A stretch of 64,000 nt of DNA from NCBI RefSeq assembly GCF_020103725.1, contig NZ_JAHXBG010000002.1, forward strand, positions 620,001-684,000, written 5' to 3'. How positions within the stretch are numbered: position 1 is the first letter of the stretch; every line of letters starts with the position of its first letter. Positions 36,311 to 45,384 of this stretch are shown here, in pieces. The position numbers and the translations under genes are program-made. Below the pieces are notes generated by a model, which saw only the letters and a list, made by a program, of their open reading frames with translations, did not search any database and was not told the origin of the DNA. Source of the DNA: Hyalangium gracile (GTDB lineage Bacteria > Myxococcota > Myxococcia > Myxococcales > Myxococcaceae).

Positions 36311-37065
36311 CTACACGAGCCAGACTCGGAATCATCGTCTACGCACCTGCGCTCGTGGGCAAGGACGGTCGCACGGTCGACGTCATCCGTGGGATGGAAA
36401 ATGCGCTCCCCGGCCTCCGTCTGGAATGGCGGCTCTCCGCGGGAGGGCGCCCCATCCTATTGCCTCAGCGCGACGCATGGCTCGTAGAGAGCATCAAGGA
36501 CGGGGAATTCCCTATTGTGTGCAACGGGAACCTGAGTTACCCCATTACAGTCAAAGGGAGGGAACGGTCGGGACTCGTCAGCCCAGGGAGCCAGCCCCAG
36601 TTTCAAGTCCATGCAGACATGCCACTGGATGAGCCCGTGATCGCGGCAGCGGCGGCTGTGCTTGAAGGCATGGCGGATGGCGCCCGCGCGTTCTGGGGAC
36701 ATGCGTCGCCGTATAGTTACGGCGCGGAAGTCTCGCAGCAGTTTCGCCGCTCGACTCATGAACCCGAGTTCTCACCTCGTGGGCTTCCCATGCTCACCCT
36801 TCCAGAGAAACTCCCCTCGCCTGAGATTCCATGGTTCCTCGCGTGGCTGAACTACTGGTCTTCCGCTGCTGCGAAGGCCATCAGGTTCCCGGACCCGGCT
36901 CGCGATGCCGATCTGCTCACGCGAGCGCGGCGCACGGCGTCGGGGGGATGGGTCGTACAGCTCACCGAGGCGCCGCTCGATTACGACAACCCCGCCCACC
37001 TGGACGCGCTCAAACGGGCCTACGAGCGCTTCCCAGAGATCGGCGGGCGCGTACCCCCACGCTAA
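36307..37065 (+). CDS. DUF5953-like protein, probable immunity partner
   Basis: A 252-residue cytoplasmic protein without signal or membrane helix. It has an N-terminal strand pattern (RLGIIVYAPALVG), a central EFSPRGLPMLTLPE and a C-terminal WVVQLTEAPLDYDNPAHLDAL. The pattern recalls the DUF5953/Imm52-like proteins that sit downstream of toxin genes in myxobacteria. I chose the ATG at 36307, which overlaps the toxin-like gene stop (ATGA); an ATG three codons earlier (36298) is possible. Tight coupling supports a toxin/immunity pair, but the family name is remembered, not searched. Confidence 0.55.
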   Translation: MTTRARLGIIVYAPALVGKDGRTVDVIRGMENALPGLRLEWRLSAGGRPILLPQRDAWLVESIKDGEFPIVCNGNLSYPITVKGRERSGLVSPGSQPQFQVHADMPLDEPVIAAAAAVLEGMADGARAFWGHASPYSYGAEVSQQFRRSTHEPEFSPRGLPMLTLPEKLPSPEIPWFLAWLNYWSSAAAKAIRFPDPARDADLLTRARRTASGGWVVQLTEAPLDYDNPAHLDALKRAYERFPEIGGRVPPR

Positions 37066-37066
37066 C

Positions 37067-37416
37067 TGCGACTGGTACGTCCCCATGGAGGGGTCCTTCG
37101 TGACGGCCTCCAGCAGCGTGCCGCATAGCAGGGACCGGTAGCGCTGCTGTGGCTCGCAGTGGAGGATCCGCAGGGCTGACATGTCGCTTTCGAGTGCTGA
37201 CGTGTCAATGCCGACGCAAAACGTCCACTCTGGAAGTTCTGAACGGCCTCTCCAGAGGAACGACGCGAGGCTGCTGTCCTGGCATCCCGCGTGCAATCTC
37301 CCGGGACGAAGTTCCTCCATGGCACTCGCGAATGGGTGCCACCCACCAGGCAGATGAAGGAGCGTCCTCATGAAGCAGAGCAAGATGATCAGCGGCCCCG
37401 TCCCGGAACACATCAA
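37067..37416 (-). pseudogene. Coding-like fragment on the minus strand
   Basis: Between the DUF5953-like gene and the next small gene, this minus-strand frame has strongly G/C third positions and natural protein-like sense (LRILHCEPQQRYRSLLCG, EAVTKDPSMGTYQSQLAW). It runs into the end of the DUF5953-like gene, where it becomes a shadow. That suggests the 5' or middle part of a gene cut off by the insertion of the toxin pair. I do not recognise the family. It may also be chance. Confidence 0.3.
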
Positions 37417-37738
37417 GACCAGGACCCGTGAGGAGTTCCTCGCGCAGACGAACTTCGGGGCATTGTCGGGTGACGATCTCTACTGGCTGCTGTATCGAGC
37501 TGCCTCGGAAGCGCAGGGGTCGCTTGACAAGTTCTTGAATGAGGTGGAGCAATTGCTTACAGCCAAGCTGGGGGAAGGGAATTTCATTTTTGTTGTTCGC
37601 GCAGGGGCCTCCATTTCCAGCGATGGAGGCTACGGAGGCTCAGCGCTTCCCAATTCCCAGTACTGGGCTGGATATGCAGGAGTTCTCCCAGGCTTTGGGG
37701 CGAACCACGCCATCGCGTGCTCTGTGTTCTGGCGTTGA
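37370..37738 (+). CDS. Hypothetical protein
   Basis: A 122-residue protein beginning MKQSKMISGP with an AAGGAG ribosome site about nine bases before the ATG. The N-terminal half is helical and charged (TREEFLAQTNFG, DLYWLLYRAASEAQ); the C-terminal half is glycine-rich (ISSDGGYGGS, GFGANHAI). It overlaps the 5' end of the minus-strand fragment. Codon use is less G/C-biased than in the core genes, consistent with the accessory block. I do not recognise it; truncation of a larger gene is possible. Confidence 0.5.
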   Translation: MKQSKMISGPVPEHIKTRTREEFLAQTNFGALSGDDLYWLLYRAASEAQGSLDKFLNEVEQLLTAKLGEGNFIFVVRAGASISSDGGYGGSALPNSQYWAGYAGVLPGFGANHAIACSVFWR

Positions 37739-37796
37739 ACGAGGAGGGTGGAGGCACTGGCGGAGAATCCACCGACAGTGTCTGACCACCTGATGA

Positions 37797-39101
37797 CTAC
37801 GCGGCGCCGGCCGCGTTGTCCCGCTCGTCCAGCCCGCGCGCGAAGTTGCCGATGATGAGCCCCGGCCGCGCCGCCTTCAGCCGCTTCAGCAGCGTGCGGA
37901 TGCCCACGGGCTCTCCGCCCGCGCCCTTGTCCCGCGCCACGTCCAGGTACTGGAGCGGATCGATGCACAGCGAGCGCGTCTGCACCTGATCCACCTGGTA
38001 CTTGCGCACCAGCCGCTCCAGGGCCTTCACCTCGCCCTCGCGGTCCGTCACGCCCGGGAACAGCAGCAGGTTCAGCGCCAGGTACGCGCCGCGCTCCCGC
38101 GCCAGCGCGATCGACGCCTCCACGTCCTCCCACGTGTACTTCACTGGCTTGTAGTAGGCCTCGTAGAGATCCTTCACCGCCGAGTTCAGCGACACCCGGA
38201 TCGCATCCAGCCCCGCGTCGAACAGCGCCACCAGGCCGTGCGTCAGGCTCCCGTTGGTGTTGATGTTGATCGAGCCCTTGTCCGTCCGCGCCCGCATGTA
38301 GCGGATCGCCTCCGCGATGGCCTTGTAGCGCGTCAGCGGCTCGCCCTCGCAGCCCTGCCCGAAGCTCACCATCGTCCGGCCCGGCGCGCGCTCCAGGTGG
38401 TAGAGGCCGATCACCCCCATCTCCTCGCCCGTCGGCCCGTCATCCATCCGCTCGTGCGAGGCGGGCGGCCCGTCCTCCGGCTGATCCGAGATGCACCCCA
38501 CGCACCGCGCGTTGCACATCACCGACGCCGGGATCGCCGCCTCGTCGCGCACATAGAACGTGTTCTGCGACGTGAAGCACCGGTACAGCAGCGCGCACGT
38601 CTTCAGCTGCTTGAGCACCCGGTTGCCCGGAAAGCGCGCCATGTGACTGTCCACCAGCGAACGCATCTCCGGCGTCGAGTACTTCTCCGGGTCCCAGTGG
38701 CTGCGCGTGTCCGTGTGGATGGCCCACGCCACCGGCCCCTCCTTGCCCCAGGCCGCCGCCGTGTACGCCCACTGCGGCAGGATGGGCCCGTCCCCCTTCA
38801 CCTCGCCCGGCAGGAACGTCCGCGTGTACCCCGGAGGCAGCAGCGCCCCCACTGCGTTGGGCACAAACGTTCTTCCTCCCACCTTCATCTCGCGCACCAG
38901 CTCCAGCTCACCCGTCTCCGGGTGCAGCCCTACCGGCAGCCGGCCCGGCAGGTGAACGAGCCTTCCAGCGGAGGGCAGCGGGATGGGCCGGTCCTGCGGG
39001 GGGACGAGCTCCTCCCCACTGCGCAGGGTGGCAATCAGGTACGGATGCTCCAGCACCCGCCCCTTCGGATCGGCGAACAGCAGCTTGGGGCCCGACGTCA
39101 T
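37797..39101 (-). CDS. Radical SAM enzyme
   Basis: A 434-residue protein with the CxxxCxxC iron-sulfur cluster motif at C196, C200 and C203 (SVMCNARCVGC), in the middle of the protein instead of the N-terminus. A radical SAM core follows (SFGQGCEGEPLTRY, ININTNGSLTHG, IRVSLNSA). The first 190 residues form an unrecognised domain. The reaction is unknown. AAGGAGG lies immediately before the ATG at 39101. It diverges from ald, and the frz-linked block that includes ald, rpoE1 and frzS begins here. It is not part of the accessory insertion. Confidence 0.85.
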   Translation of the reverse strand: MTSGPKLLFADPKGRVLEHPYLIATLRSGEELVPPQDRPIPLPSAGRLVHLPGRLPVGLHPETGELELVREMKVGGRTFVPNAVGALLPPGYTRTFLPGEVKGDGPILPQWAYTAAAWGKEGPVAWAIHTDTRSHWDPEKYSTPEMRSLVDSHMARFPGNRVLKQLKTCALLYRCFTSQNTFYVRDEAAIPASVMCNARCVGCISDQPEDGPPASHERMDDGPTGEEMGVIGLYHLERAPGRTMVSFGQGCEGEPLTRYKAIAEAIRYMRARTDKGSININTNGSLTHGLVALFDAGLDAIRVSLNSAVKDLYEAYYKPVKYTWEDVEASIALARERGAYLALNLLLFPGVTDREGEVKALERLVRKYQVDQVQTRSLCIDPLQYLDVARDKGAGGEPVGIRTLLKRLKAARPGLIIGNFARGLDERDNAAGAA

Positions 39102-39309
39102 GCCCTCCTTAACTACCACCACCGCCGGTTCCCTTCGATGATTGCCTGTCCGCATGCGTCACCGCCCCCCCGCCGCCGCGCGTCATGCACGCCGCGCCGC
39201 GCCACGCTCCCTCGCTTGCCGGAGCCATCAGCCGCGCTCGGGGGGCCGCCTTGATTCCCAGGGATCCGCTGGTATGGTCCGCCCGCTTTTTTCGCCCTGG
39301 AGGCACGTC

Positions 39310-40440
39310 GTGATCGTCGGAGTTCCCAAGGAGATCAAAACCCGTGAGTACCGCGTCGGCATGGTGCCCGCGGGCGTGCGCGCGCTGACCAGCGCTGGCC
39401 ACACGGTCCTCGTCGAGATGAATGCCGGCGTCGGCTCGGGCATCCCCGACTCCGAGTACCAGCGCGTGGGTGCGCAGATCGTCAAGAGCGCGGACGAGGT
39501 GTGGTCCCGCTCGGAGATGATCGTCAAGGTCAAGGAGCCCATCGCGCCCGAGTACGAGCGCATCCAGCCCGGCCAGATCATCTACACCTACTTCCACCTG
39601 GCCGGCGTGGATCCGGAGCTCACCAAGACGCTGGTGAAGAAGAAGGCCGCCGCGGTGGCCTACGAGACGCTGCAGCTGGATGACGGCAGCCTGCCCCTGC
39701 TCAAGCCCATGAGCGAGGTGGCCGGAAAGATGGCCATCCAGGTGGGCGCCACCTGCCTGGAGAAGGCGCACGGCGGCAAGGGCATCCTGCTGGGAGGCGT
39801 GCCCGGCGTGCGCCGCGGCCGCGTCACCGTCATCGGCGGCGGCGTGGTGGGCCTGTGCGCCGCCAAGGTCGCCGTGGGCATGGGCGCCGAGGTGTCCATC
39901 CTCGACGTGAACCTGGAGCGCCTCACCTACCTGGATGACGTGTTCCTCGGCCGCGTGGCCACCCTGGCCTCCGACACCGAGTCCATCGCCCGCACCGTGC
40001 GCGAGTCGGATCTCGTCATCGGCGGCGTGCTCATCCCCGGCGGCAAGGCGCCCAAGCTCGTCTCCGAGGCCCTCATCAAGGAGATGGAGCCCGGCTCCGT
40101 CGTCGTGGACGTCGCCGTGGATCAGGGCGGCTGCATCGAGACGTGCAAGCCCACCACGCACGACAACCCCACCTACCTGGTGCACGACGTGGTCCACTAC
40201 TGCGTGGCCAACATGCCGGGCGCCGTGCCGCAGACGTCCACCTTCGCGCTCACCAACACCACCCGCCCCTACGCCAAGAAGATCGCCGACATGGGCCTGG
40301 TGGAGGCCGTGAAGTCCGACAAGGCCCTGGCCCGCGCCATGAACACCTACGACGGCAAGGTCACCTACGAGGCCGTCGCGAAGGACCTGGGCTACGACTA
40401 CGTGCCCCTGATGGACGCCCTGGGCGCCAAGGGCCGGTAG
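39310..40440 (+). CDS. ald: Alanine dehydrogenase
   Basis: A 376-residue NAD-dependent enzyme that interconverts alanine and pyruvate plus ammonia. It shows the family N-terminus ([14 protein letters not shown]), the catalytic Lys/His region (YTYFHLA), [11 protein letters not shown], the nucleotide-binding [13 protein letters not shown], and the C-terminal [14 protein letters not shown]. The length is exactly normal. The start is GTG at 39310 after a GGAGG-like site. In Myxococcus the homologue AldA is needed for normal development and lies in the frz neighbourhood. Confidence 0.96.
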   Translation: MIVGVPKEIKTREYRVGMVPAGVRALTSAGHTVLVEMNAGVGSGIPDSEYQRVGAQIVKSADEVWSRSEMIVKVKEPIAPEYERIQPGQIIYTYFHLAGVDPELTKTLVKKKAAAVAYETLQLDDGSLPLLKPMSEVAGKMAIQVGATCLEKAHGGKGILLGGVPGVRRGRVTVIGGGVVGLCAAKVAVGMGAEVSILDVNLERLTYLDDVFLGRVATLASDTESIARTVRESDLVIGGVLIPGGKAPKLVSEALIKEMEPGSVVVDVAVDQGGCIETCKPTTHDNPTYLVHDVVHYCVANMPGAVPQTSTFALTNTTRPYAKKIADMGLVEAVKSDKALARAMNTYDGKVTYEAVAKDLGYDYVPLMDALGAKGR

Positions 40441-40466
40441 GTCAAGCCCGTACCCCGGTCCACCAA

Positions 40467-40498
40467 GGGAGGTAGGGTCGCCTGGACTCCTACCTCCC
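40467..40498 (+). terminator. Terminator hairpin after ald
   Basis: GGGAGGTAGG (40467-40476) pairs perfectly with CCTACCTCCC (40489-40498) across a 12-base loop, 27 bases past the ald stop. There is no T-run, as often in these GC-rich genomes. It separates ald from the rpoE1 promoter. Confidence 0.65.
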
Positions 40499-40588
40499 CT
40501 GGCAGAGTGTCGGGAATAAACGTTGCCGCCAGTTGTATCCAGCCCTTAGGAGCAGCCGTGCGAACGGCAAGGGAGGCGGATTGCGTTG

Positions 40589-40616
40589 TTGACCCTTCTG
40601 TTCCCGTGCATACATT
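40589..40616 (+). promoter_or_regulatory. Sigma-70-like promoter for rpoE1
   Basis: TTGACC (40589-40594) and TACATT (40611-40616) are separated by 16 bases, a fair match to housekeeping sigma consensus, and lie 56 bases before the rpoE1 ATG. Upstream, GGAATAAA at about 40513 followed by TTGTATC at about 40533 could instead be an ECF-type autoregulated promoter. Confidence 0.4.
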
Positions 40617-40671
40617 GATGGGCAGACAACGACGCATTCGCCTGTAATTTCGGGCCCTTGGAAGGCGGGAT

Positions 40672-41313
40672 ATGTTGGACTTCAGGCAACCGAACCGGAC
40701 GAAGCAGGAATTCGAGGAGCTGGCCCTGGCCCACCTGGACCCGCTCTACTCCGCCGCGCTGCGGCTGACGAAGAACGAGCGCGACGCGGAAGATCTCGTG
40801 CAGGACACCTGCATGCGGGCCTACCGCTTCTTCGACAAGTTCGAGCGCGGTACCAACATCAAGGCCTGGCTCTTCAAGATCCTCACCAACACCTTCATCA
40901 ACCGCTACCGGCGCAAGGTGAAGGAGCGCACGGTGGTGGAAGGCGTGGAGCGCGAGGCCGTGCACGAGCGCTTCGTGAGCCGGGACGCGACGGACTTCGC
41001 GGCCAACCCCGAGCAGTACTTCTTCGACCGGCTGCTGTCGGACGATGTGCTGCGCGCGATTGACTCGCTGCCCATCGACTTCCGGCTGGTGGTGATCCTC
41101 GCGGATCTGCAGGAGTTCTCCTACAAGGAGATCGCCGAGATCCTCGAGTGCCCGGTGGGCACGGTGATGAGCCGCCTGTTCCGTGGGCGCAAGCTGCTGC
41201 AGAAGACGCTGCGCGAGTACGCCGAGGGCCAGGGAGTATTCCGCCATGAGGGCGAGCCCGTGATCGCACCGGCGAACCTGGAAGAGTACCGGCAAAGGAA
41301 GAAGACAGGGTAG
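40672..41313 (+). CDS. rpoE1: ECF sigma factor RpoE1
   Basis: A 213-residue ECF sigma factor. Region 2 ([40 protein letters not shown]) occupies about residues 25-95 and region 4 ([35 protein letters not shown]) about 140-190, followed by a short tail. It directs RNA polymerase to a small regulon and is held by the anti-sigma factor encoded next. In Myxococcus the homologue near frzS influences motility. The 5' leader is about 50-160 bases, depending on which promoter is real. Confidence 0.93.
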   Translation: MLDFRQPNRTKQEFEELALAHLDPLYSAALRLTKNERDAEDLVQDTCMRAYRFFDKFERGTNIKAWLFKILTNTFINRYRRKVKERTVVEGVEREAVHERFVSRDATDFAANPEQYFFDRLLSDDVLRAIDSLPIDFRLVVILADLQEFSYKEIAEILECPVGTVMSRLFRGRKLLQKTLREYAEGQGVFRHEGEPVIAPANLEEYRQRKKTG

Positions 41314-41383
41314 AACGAGGTTGACGGGCCCGAGGGTATTTAAACCCGAGGGCCCGTGGCATCTCCGCCCTCTTCGAGCGCTC

Positions 41384-42217
41384 ATGAACTGCCAGGAACT
41401 CGATCGCCTGCTCTACCCCTACCTCGACGGCGAGTTTCAGCCCGAGGAACGGATGGATGTGGAGACCCACCTCGAGGCGTGCGCTGACTGCGCGCGCCGG
41501 GTGGAGAAGGAACGGGAGATTCAGCATGCGCTGCGCCGCGCCGCGCGCCACTCCGTTCAGTCCGGCCGCGCCCCCCAGTCGCTGCGGATGGGAATCCAGG
41601 TGGGGCTGCGCCGCGAGCAGCGCCGCGCCTCGCAGATGCAGTGGCTGCGCCTGAGCGCCGCGGCGCTCGTGGTGGTGGCCGTGGGCGGCGGGTGGATCGC
41701 CCTCCGCCCCGAGGAGCGCCAGCGCTTCGTGGAGGACGCGGCCCGCCGGCACGCCAAGCGCCTGCCCGTGGAGATCTCCAACGCGGCCCCCGAGCACGTG
41801 GAGGCCTGGTTCAACGGCAAGCTGGATCACCAGGTGTCGATCCCGCGCCTGCCCAACGCCCAGCTGTCCGGGGCGCGCATCTCCAACGTGAAGGATCGGC
41901 CCGCCGCCTACATCAGCTACGAGACGCGCCCGGAGCGCGAGGGCCAGGAGGCCCGCCGCATCGGCGTCTTCGTCTTCGACGACGCGGCGCGGGATCTGGA
42001 CGCCCAGGCGCTACCCTCCGTGCACGTGGACTCGAGCCAGGGCTACAACGTGGCTGTCTGGCGGGATGGCGAAGTCGTCTACGAGCTCGTGACGGATCTG
42101 TCCGAGGCGGACATCCGCAAGATGTTGCAGGAGAAGGAGCGCTCCTCGCGCGTGGCCAACGTGCCGCGTGCGGAGCCCGTCGTCCTTCCCATCTCCAACG
42201 TGTCCCACTCGCCCTGA
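41384..42217 (+). CDS. Anti-sigma factor with zinc-finger-like N-terminus
   Basis: A 277-residue membrane protein. The N-terminal zf-HC2-type motif HLEACADC (His-x3-Cys-x2-Cys) with a cysteine upstream (MNCQELDRLLYPYLDGEF) is the sigma-binding, zinc-holding anti-sigma domain. A single hydrophobic helix is at about 88-105, and a soluble outer domain follows. I chose the ATG at 41384 because MNCQ begins the zinc domain; earlier codons to 41321 are unrelated. Coupled to rpoE1, it probably holds RpoE1 inactive until an envelope signal. Confidence 0.88.
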   Translation: MNCQELDRLLYPYLDGEFQPEERMDVETHLEACADCARRVEKEREIQHALRRAARHSVQSGRAPQSLRMGIQVGLRREQRRASQMQWLRLSAAALVVVAVGGGWIALRPEERQRFVEDAARRHAKRLPVEISNAAPEHVEAWFNGKLDHQVSIPRLPNAQLSGARISNVKDRPAAYISYETRPEREGQEARRIGVFVFDDAARDLDAQALPSVHVDSSQGYNVAVWRDGEVVYELVTDLSEADIRKMLQEKERSSRVANVPRAEPVVLPISNVSHSP

Positions 42218-42437
42218 GGGCGCTCCGGGCGGCCGTTCCTGCCCCGCGGTCCGAGGGTGGTTTCCACCCTTGATCGCTCGGCCGCTCGGCGGGAGGACAC
42301 CTGCGGACATTGGCTGGCCCGAACATTGACCGACCCCACGGTGGCCGATAGCCTCTCGGGGAGATTCTGTTCCTCGAATGCCGTCGCTCGCGCGTGGCCC
42401 ACCGCCCGCGCCGCACCCCTGGTCGGGCCGCCCGTTC

Positions 42438-44324
42438 ATGTCCAAGAAAATCCTCATCGTCGAAAGTGACACCGCCCTCTCCTCCACCCTGCGCGAGGCG
42501 CTCGAGGCCAAGGGCTTCGCGGTGGACGAGACCACCGACGGCAAGGGGAGCATGGATCAGATCCGCCGTGATCGGCCGGACCTGGTGGTGCTCGCGGTGG
42601 ATCTGTCCGGCGGACAGAACGGCTACCTCATCTGCGGCAAGCTGAAGAAGGACGACGATCTCAAGAACGTCCCCATCGTCATCATCGGCAACCCGGACGG
42701 CTTCGCGGCGCACCGCAAGCTCAAGGCCCACGCGGACGAGTACGTGGCCAAGCCCGTGGACTCGGATCAGCTCGTGGACCGGGTGGGAGCGCTGATCGGC
42801 TTCCCCGAGGTCGTCGTCGGAGAGGTGGTCGAGGACGAGGGCCTGACGCTCGACGGGCTGACGGATGAGCCGCTGGATCAGGACGAGCCGCTCGCCGGAG
42901 GAGCCGAGGAGATCGCCGTCAGTGACACGCCCGCGGAGGGCGAGGACCTGGACATGCTGGACGAGGCGTTCAGCGACATGTCCGATCCGAGCACCTCGGC
43001 GGAGGAGGAGCCCGTGGTGGCGCCTCCGGAGGCCTCCGGAGGCGAGGAGGAGTTCGACGCGCTCGACAACCTGGGCCGCGACGCCGAGGACGCGCTGGAC
43101 TCGCTGGGCGACGACGAGAAGACGCAGATCGGCTTCATGGCGCCCACCCCTCCCCCACCGGTTCCCGAGCCCGTGAAGCAGCCGGCGCCGTCTCGGCCGG
43201 CGATGACGCTGCCCGCGGTTCCGGCGGCGAGCGCCTCTTCTTCCCGGCCCGCGGCGGTCTCCAGCCCCGCGGCCGCCGCGACGTCCGCCGCGGATGCCGC
43301 CGAGCTGCGCAACCTGCGCGCGAAGGTGGCGGAGCTGCAGAGCGCGCTGTCGGAGGCGCAGTCCCAGGCCTCCTCCTCGGAGAGCCGCATCCAGGAGCTG
43401 GAGTCCCAGCTCGAGACGCAGAGCACGGAGCTGGAGACGGCGAGGGCCTCCGCCGGCAAGAGCGACAAGGACTCGTTCGCGCTCAAGGACGCGGTCAACA
43501 AGAAGGACAAGGAGATCCTCCGGCTCAAGAGCGAGCTGAACCTCAAGGAGCAGGAGAAGGACAAGGAGATCAACCGGCTCAAGGGCGAGCTGTCCCAGAA
43601 GGAGCACGACTTCGTCGAGCTCCAGGACAAGCAGCTGGAGCTGGAGCGGCAGACCACCGAGTCCGCCGCGGAGATGGCCCGCCGCGACGCGCAGATCAAG
43701 ACGCTCACCGGCAAGGTGGATCAGCTCACCTCGGACAAGAAGAAGGTGGAGCAGCAGCTCACCGCCGCGAAGGACGAGGCGCGCGCCTCCTCCTCGAAGC
43801 TCACCGCGCTGCAGGCCGAGGTGGACGCCCACAACGAGCAGCAGGCCTCCACGCAGGCGGAGCTGGAGGAGCTGCGCGGCAAGGTGAGCCAGGTCGAGAC
43901 GGAGCTCGAGACGGCGCGCGGCGAGGCGGACGGGCTGCGCGGCCAGGTAGAGAGCGCCCAGCAGGAGACCAGCGAGCTGCGCGGCCAGCTGGAGGCCGTG
44001 CAGTCCGAGCTGGAGACGGTGCGCGGCGAGCTGGAGACGGCCCGCGGCGAGCTGGAGACGGTGCGCGGCGAGCTGGAGACGGCCCGCGGCGAGCTGGAGA
44101 GCCAGGCGACCCAGGCCGCCGAGGAGGCCGAGGGCCTGCGCAAGCGCATCACCGAGCTGGAGGAGGCGGCGGTGCGCAACGAGGAGCGCGTCACCAAGCT
44201 CTACACCCGCATCAAGAACGACGAGAAGCTGCGCGAGCGCGCGAAGAAGGCGCTCGGCATCGCCCAGCAGCTCCTGGAAGAGGCCCCCTCCGCCACCGAG
44301 GAGGCGGACGAGGCCGCCGCCTGA
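42438..44324 (+). CDS. frzS: FrzS: pseudo-receiver and coiled-coil motility protein
   Basis: A 628-residue protein. Residues 1-125 form a receiver-like domain lacking the acidic pair and phosphoacceptor (LIVESDTAL instead of LIVDD, VVLAVDLSGGQNGYL). An acidic linker with Pro/Ala patches follows, then a coiled coil of about 320 residues. This is FrzS, a protein that moves between cell poles and is needed for type-IV-pili (S) motility. The coiled coil includes exact 21-base tandem repeats. It may use a promoter at 42326 (TTGACC). It is longer than Myxococcus FrzS, which I recall as about 555 residues. Confidence 0.92.
   Translation: MSKKILIVESDTALSSTLREALEAKGFAVDETTDGKGSMDQIRRDRPDLVVLAVDLSGGQNGYLICGKLKKDDDLKNVPIVIIGNPDGFAAHRKLKAHADEYVAKPVDSDQLVDRVGALIGFPEVVVGEVVEDEGLTLDGLTDEPLDQDEPLAGGAEEIAVSDTPAEGEDLDMLDEAFSDMSDPSTSAEEEPVVAPPEASGGEEEFDALDNLGRDAEDALDSLGDDEKTQIGFMAPTPPPPVPEPVKQPAPSRPAMTLPAVPAASASSSRPAAVSSPAAAATSAADAAELRNLRAKVAELQSALSEAQSQASSSESRIQELESQLETQSTELETARASAGKSDKDSFALKDAVNKKDKEILRLKSELNLKEQEKDKEINRLKGELSQKEHDFVELQDKQLELERQTTESAAEMARRDAQIKTLTGKVDQLTSDKKKVEQQLTAAKDEARASSSKLTALQAEVDAHNEQQASTQAELEELRGKVSQVETELETARGEADGLRGQVESAQQETSELRGQLEAVQSELETVRGELETARGELETVRGELETARGELESQATQAAEEAEGLRKRITELEEAAVRNEERVTKLYTRIKNDEKLRERAKKALGIAQQLLEEAPSATEEADEAAA
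44007..44090 (+). repeat. 21-base tandem repeat inside frzS
   Basis: Four copies of a 21-base unit encoding ELETVRG or ELETARG alternate exactly as GTGCGC/GCCCGC forms, so the true period may be 42 bases. Each unit is one coiled-coil heptad. Copy number could vary by slippage and change rod length. Confidence 0.8.
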
Positions 44325-44400
44325 AGCTCCCGCGGATGAGCCCTTGAGGGAACCTCCTGGGCACAGTACCCCAGGGACACAGGTCGCGGGTCCCTCGCTG

Positions 44401-44441
44401 CGGGGCGGGTCCCCCCGTCACTGACGGGTCCGCCCGCCCCG
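44401..44441. terminator. Hairpin between frzS and the protease gene
   Basis: CGGGGCGGG pairs with CCCGCCCCG at the outside, and CCCGTCA with TGACGGG at the inside. This forms a long imperfect stem between two convergent genes, 76 bases after frzS. It could stop transcription in both directions. Confidence 0.55.
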
Positions 44442-44480
44442 GCGTCCCGCTCTCCCTCTGACCACGGCTCGTCCGACTGA

Positions 44481-45368
44481 TCAGCGCGTCGGACGGGTGT
44501 CGGCGTCCTTGATCATTTTCTCGATCCACGCCCTGTGATGATGGGTACTCGTATACGTGGACGTCTTGCCCATGTCCGCGCTCGAGAGAATTCCCACCAG
44601 TTTGTCTTCGACGAAGCAGCCCCCTCCACTGTCGCCGCATGCCCCAAGAGCACTCTCACGATCCGCGATCGTGAAGAGTTCTCCACCTGACTCCTTCGTG
44701 GACACCGTGTTGTATCCAAAGCGGCGCACAGGATTGAGATCCGTGTACTTGCACTCTCCATCCCCATTCAGCGCATCCGCACCAAAACCGGTGAGGATCA
44801 CTCTACTCTCGTCCTGAATCTCATCCGCGTGGAGCATGGCGTGCGGAACCCCTTCTGGCGCCCTGTCCCTCAAGCGGATCACAGCAAGGTCGGCGGTCCT
44901 CGATGTCACCTTGTCTTGACCATCCATCTTCCTGGTCACCAGCCTGAAGTCGGGATTCGGTATCACCTCGCCCAGGCGGAATTGCGCATCGCTCTTTTCC
45001 TTCGACTCTTGCCGGTACATCACTGTCTGCACCAGAGCTTCGCTCCAGCAGGTCGACTTGTCTCGCACCTGGCTCGTGTCAAAGAATCCTTCATACCGAT
45101 ACCCGCAGACGCAGTGCGCGGCAGTGAGAACCAGCCGAGGATGAATCAGCACTCCGCTGCAGTCTGGCTTCCGCTGGGCGCGATTCTTCATGATCACGAC
45201 CACGGACGAGTACTTGTTTCCCACGTCCGTCTCGTGAGGCCCCAGGATGGCTGGCACTTCAGAATACCGTGGCCGTCCCGCCACCGGCGCCCCGGCACAT
45301 CCGGCCCAGACGAGCGAGAGCGTGAGCATCCTCGTCAGCTGAAAAAGGCTCGGTGGTCGAAAAGCCAT
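44481..45368 (-). CDS. Trypsin-like serine protease, lipoprotein
   Basis: A 295-residue S1-family protease. The signal peptide has a lipobox (LVWAGCAG). The catalytic triad is complete: His in LTAAHC, Asp in TADLAVIRL, Ser in GACGDSGGGCF. Cysteines around these are placed for the usual disulfides. The substrate is unknown. The ATG at 45368 (MAFRPPS) is chosen; an ATG closer to the signal is also possible. It follows a paralog with 16 bases between them. Base composition at third positions is less biased than neighbours, consistent with an accessory locus. Confidence 0.85.
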   Translation of the reverse strand: MAFRPPSLFQLTRMLTLSLVWAGCAGAPVAGRPRYSEVPAILGPHETDVGNKYSSVVVIMKNRAQRKPDCSGVLIHPRLVLTAAHCVCGYRYEGFFDTSQVRDKSTCWSEALVQTVMYRQESKEKSDAQFRLGEVIPNPDFRLVTRKMDGQDKVTSRTADLAVIRLRDRAPEGVPHAMLHADEIQDESRVILTGFGADALNGDGECKYTDLNPVRRFGYNTVSTKESGGELFTIADRESALGACGDSGGGCFVEDKLVGILSSADMGKTSTYTSTHHHRAWIEKMIKDADTRPTR

Positions 45369-45384
45369 GCAATGAGCCCTCACT

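Noticed and set aside
42326-42352. Possible frzS promoter (TTGACC with GATAGC)
   Set aside because: Spacing is short and the -10 match is poor, so it is mentioned only in the frzS entry.
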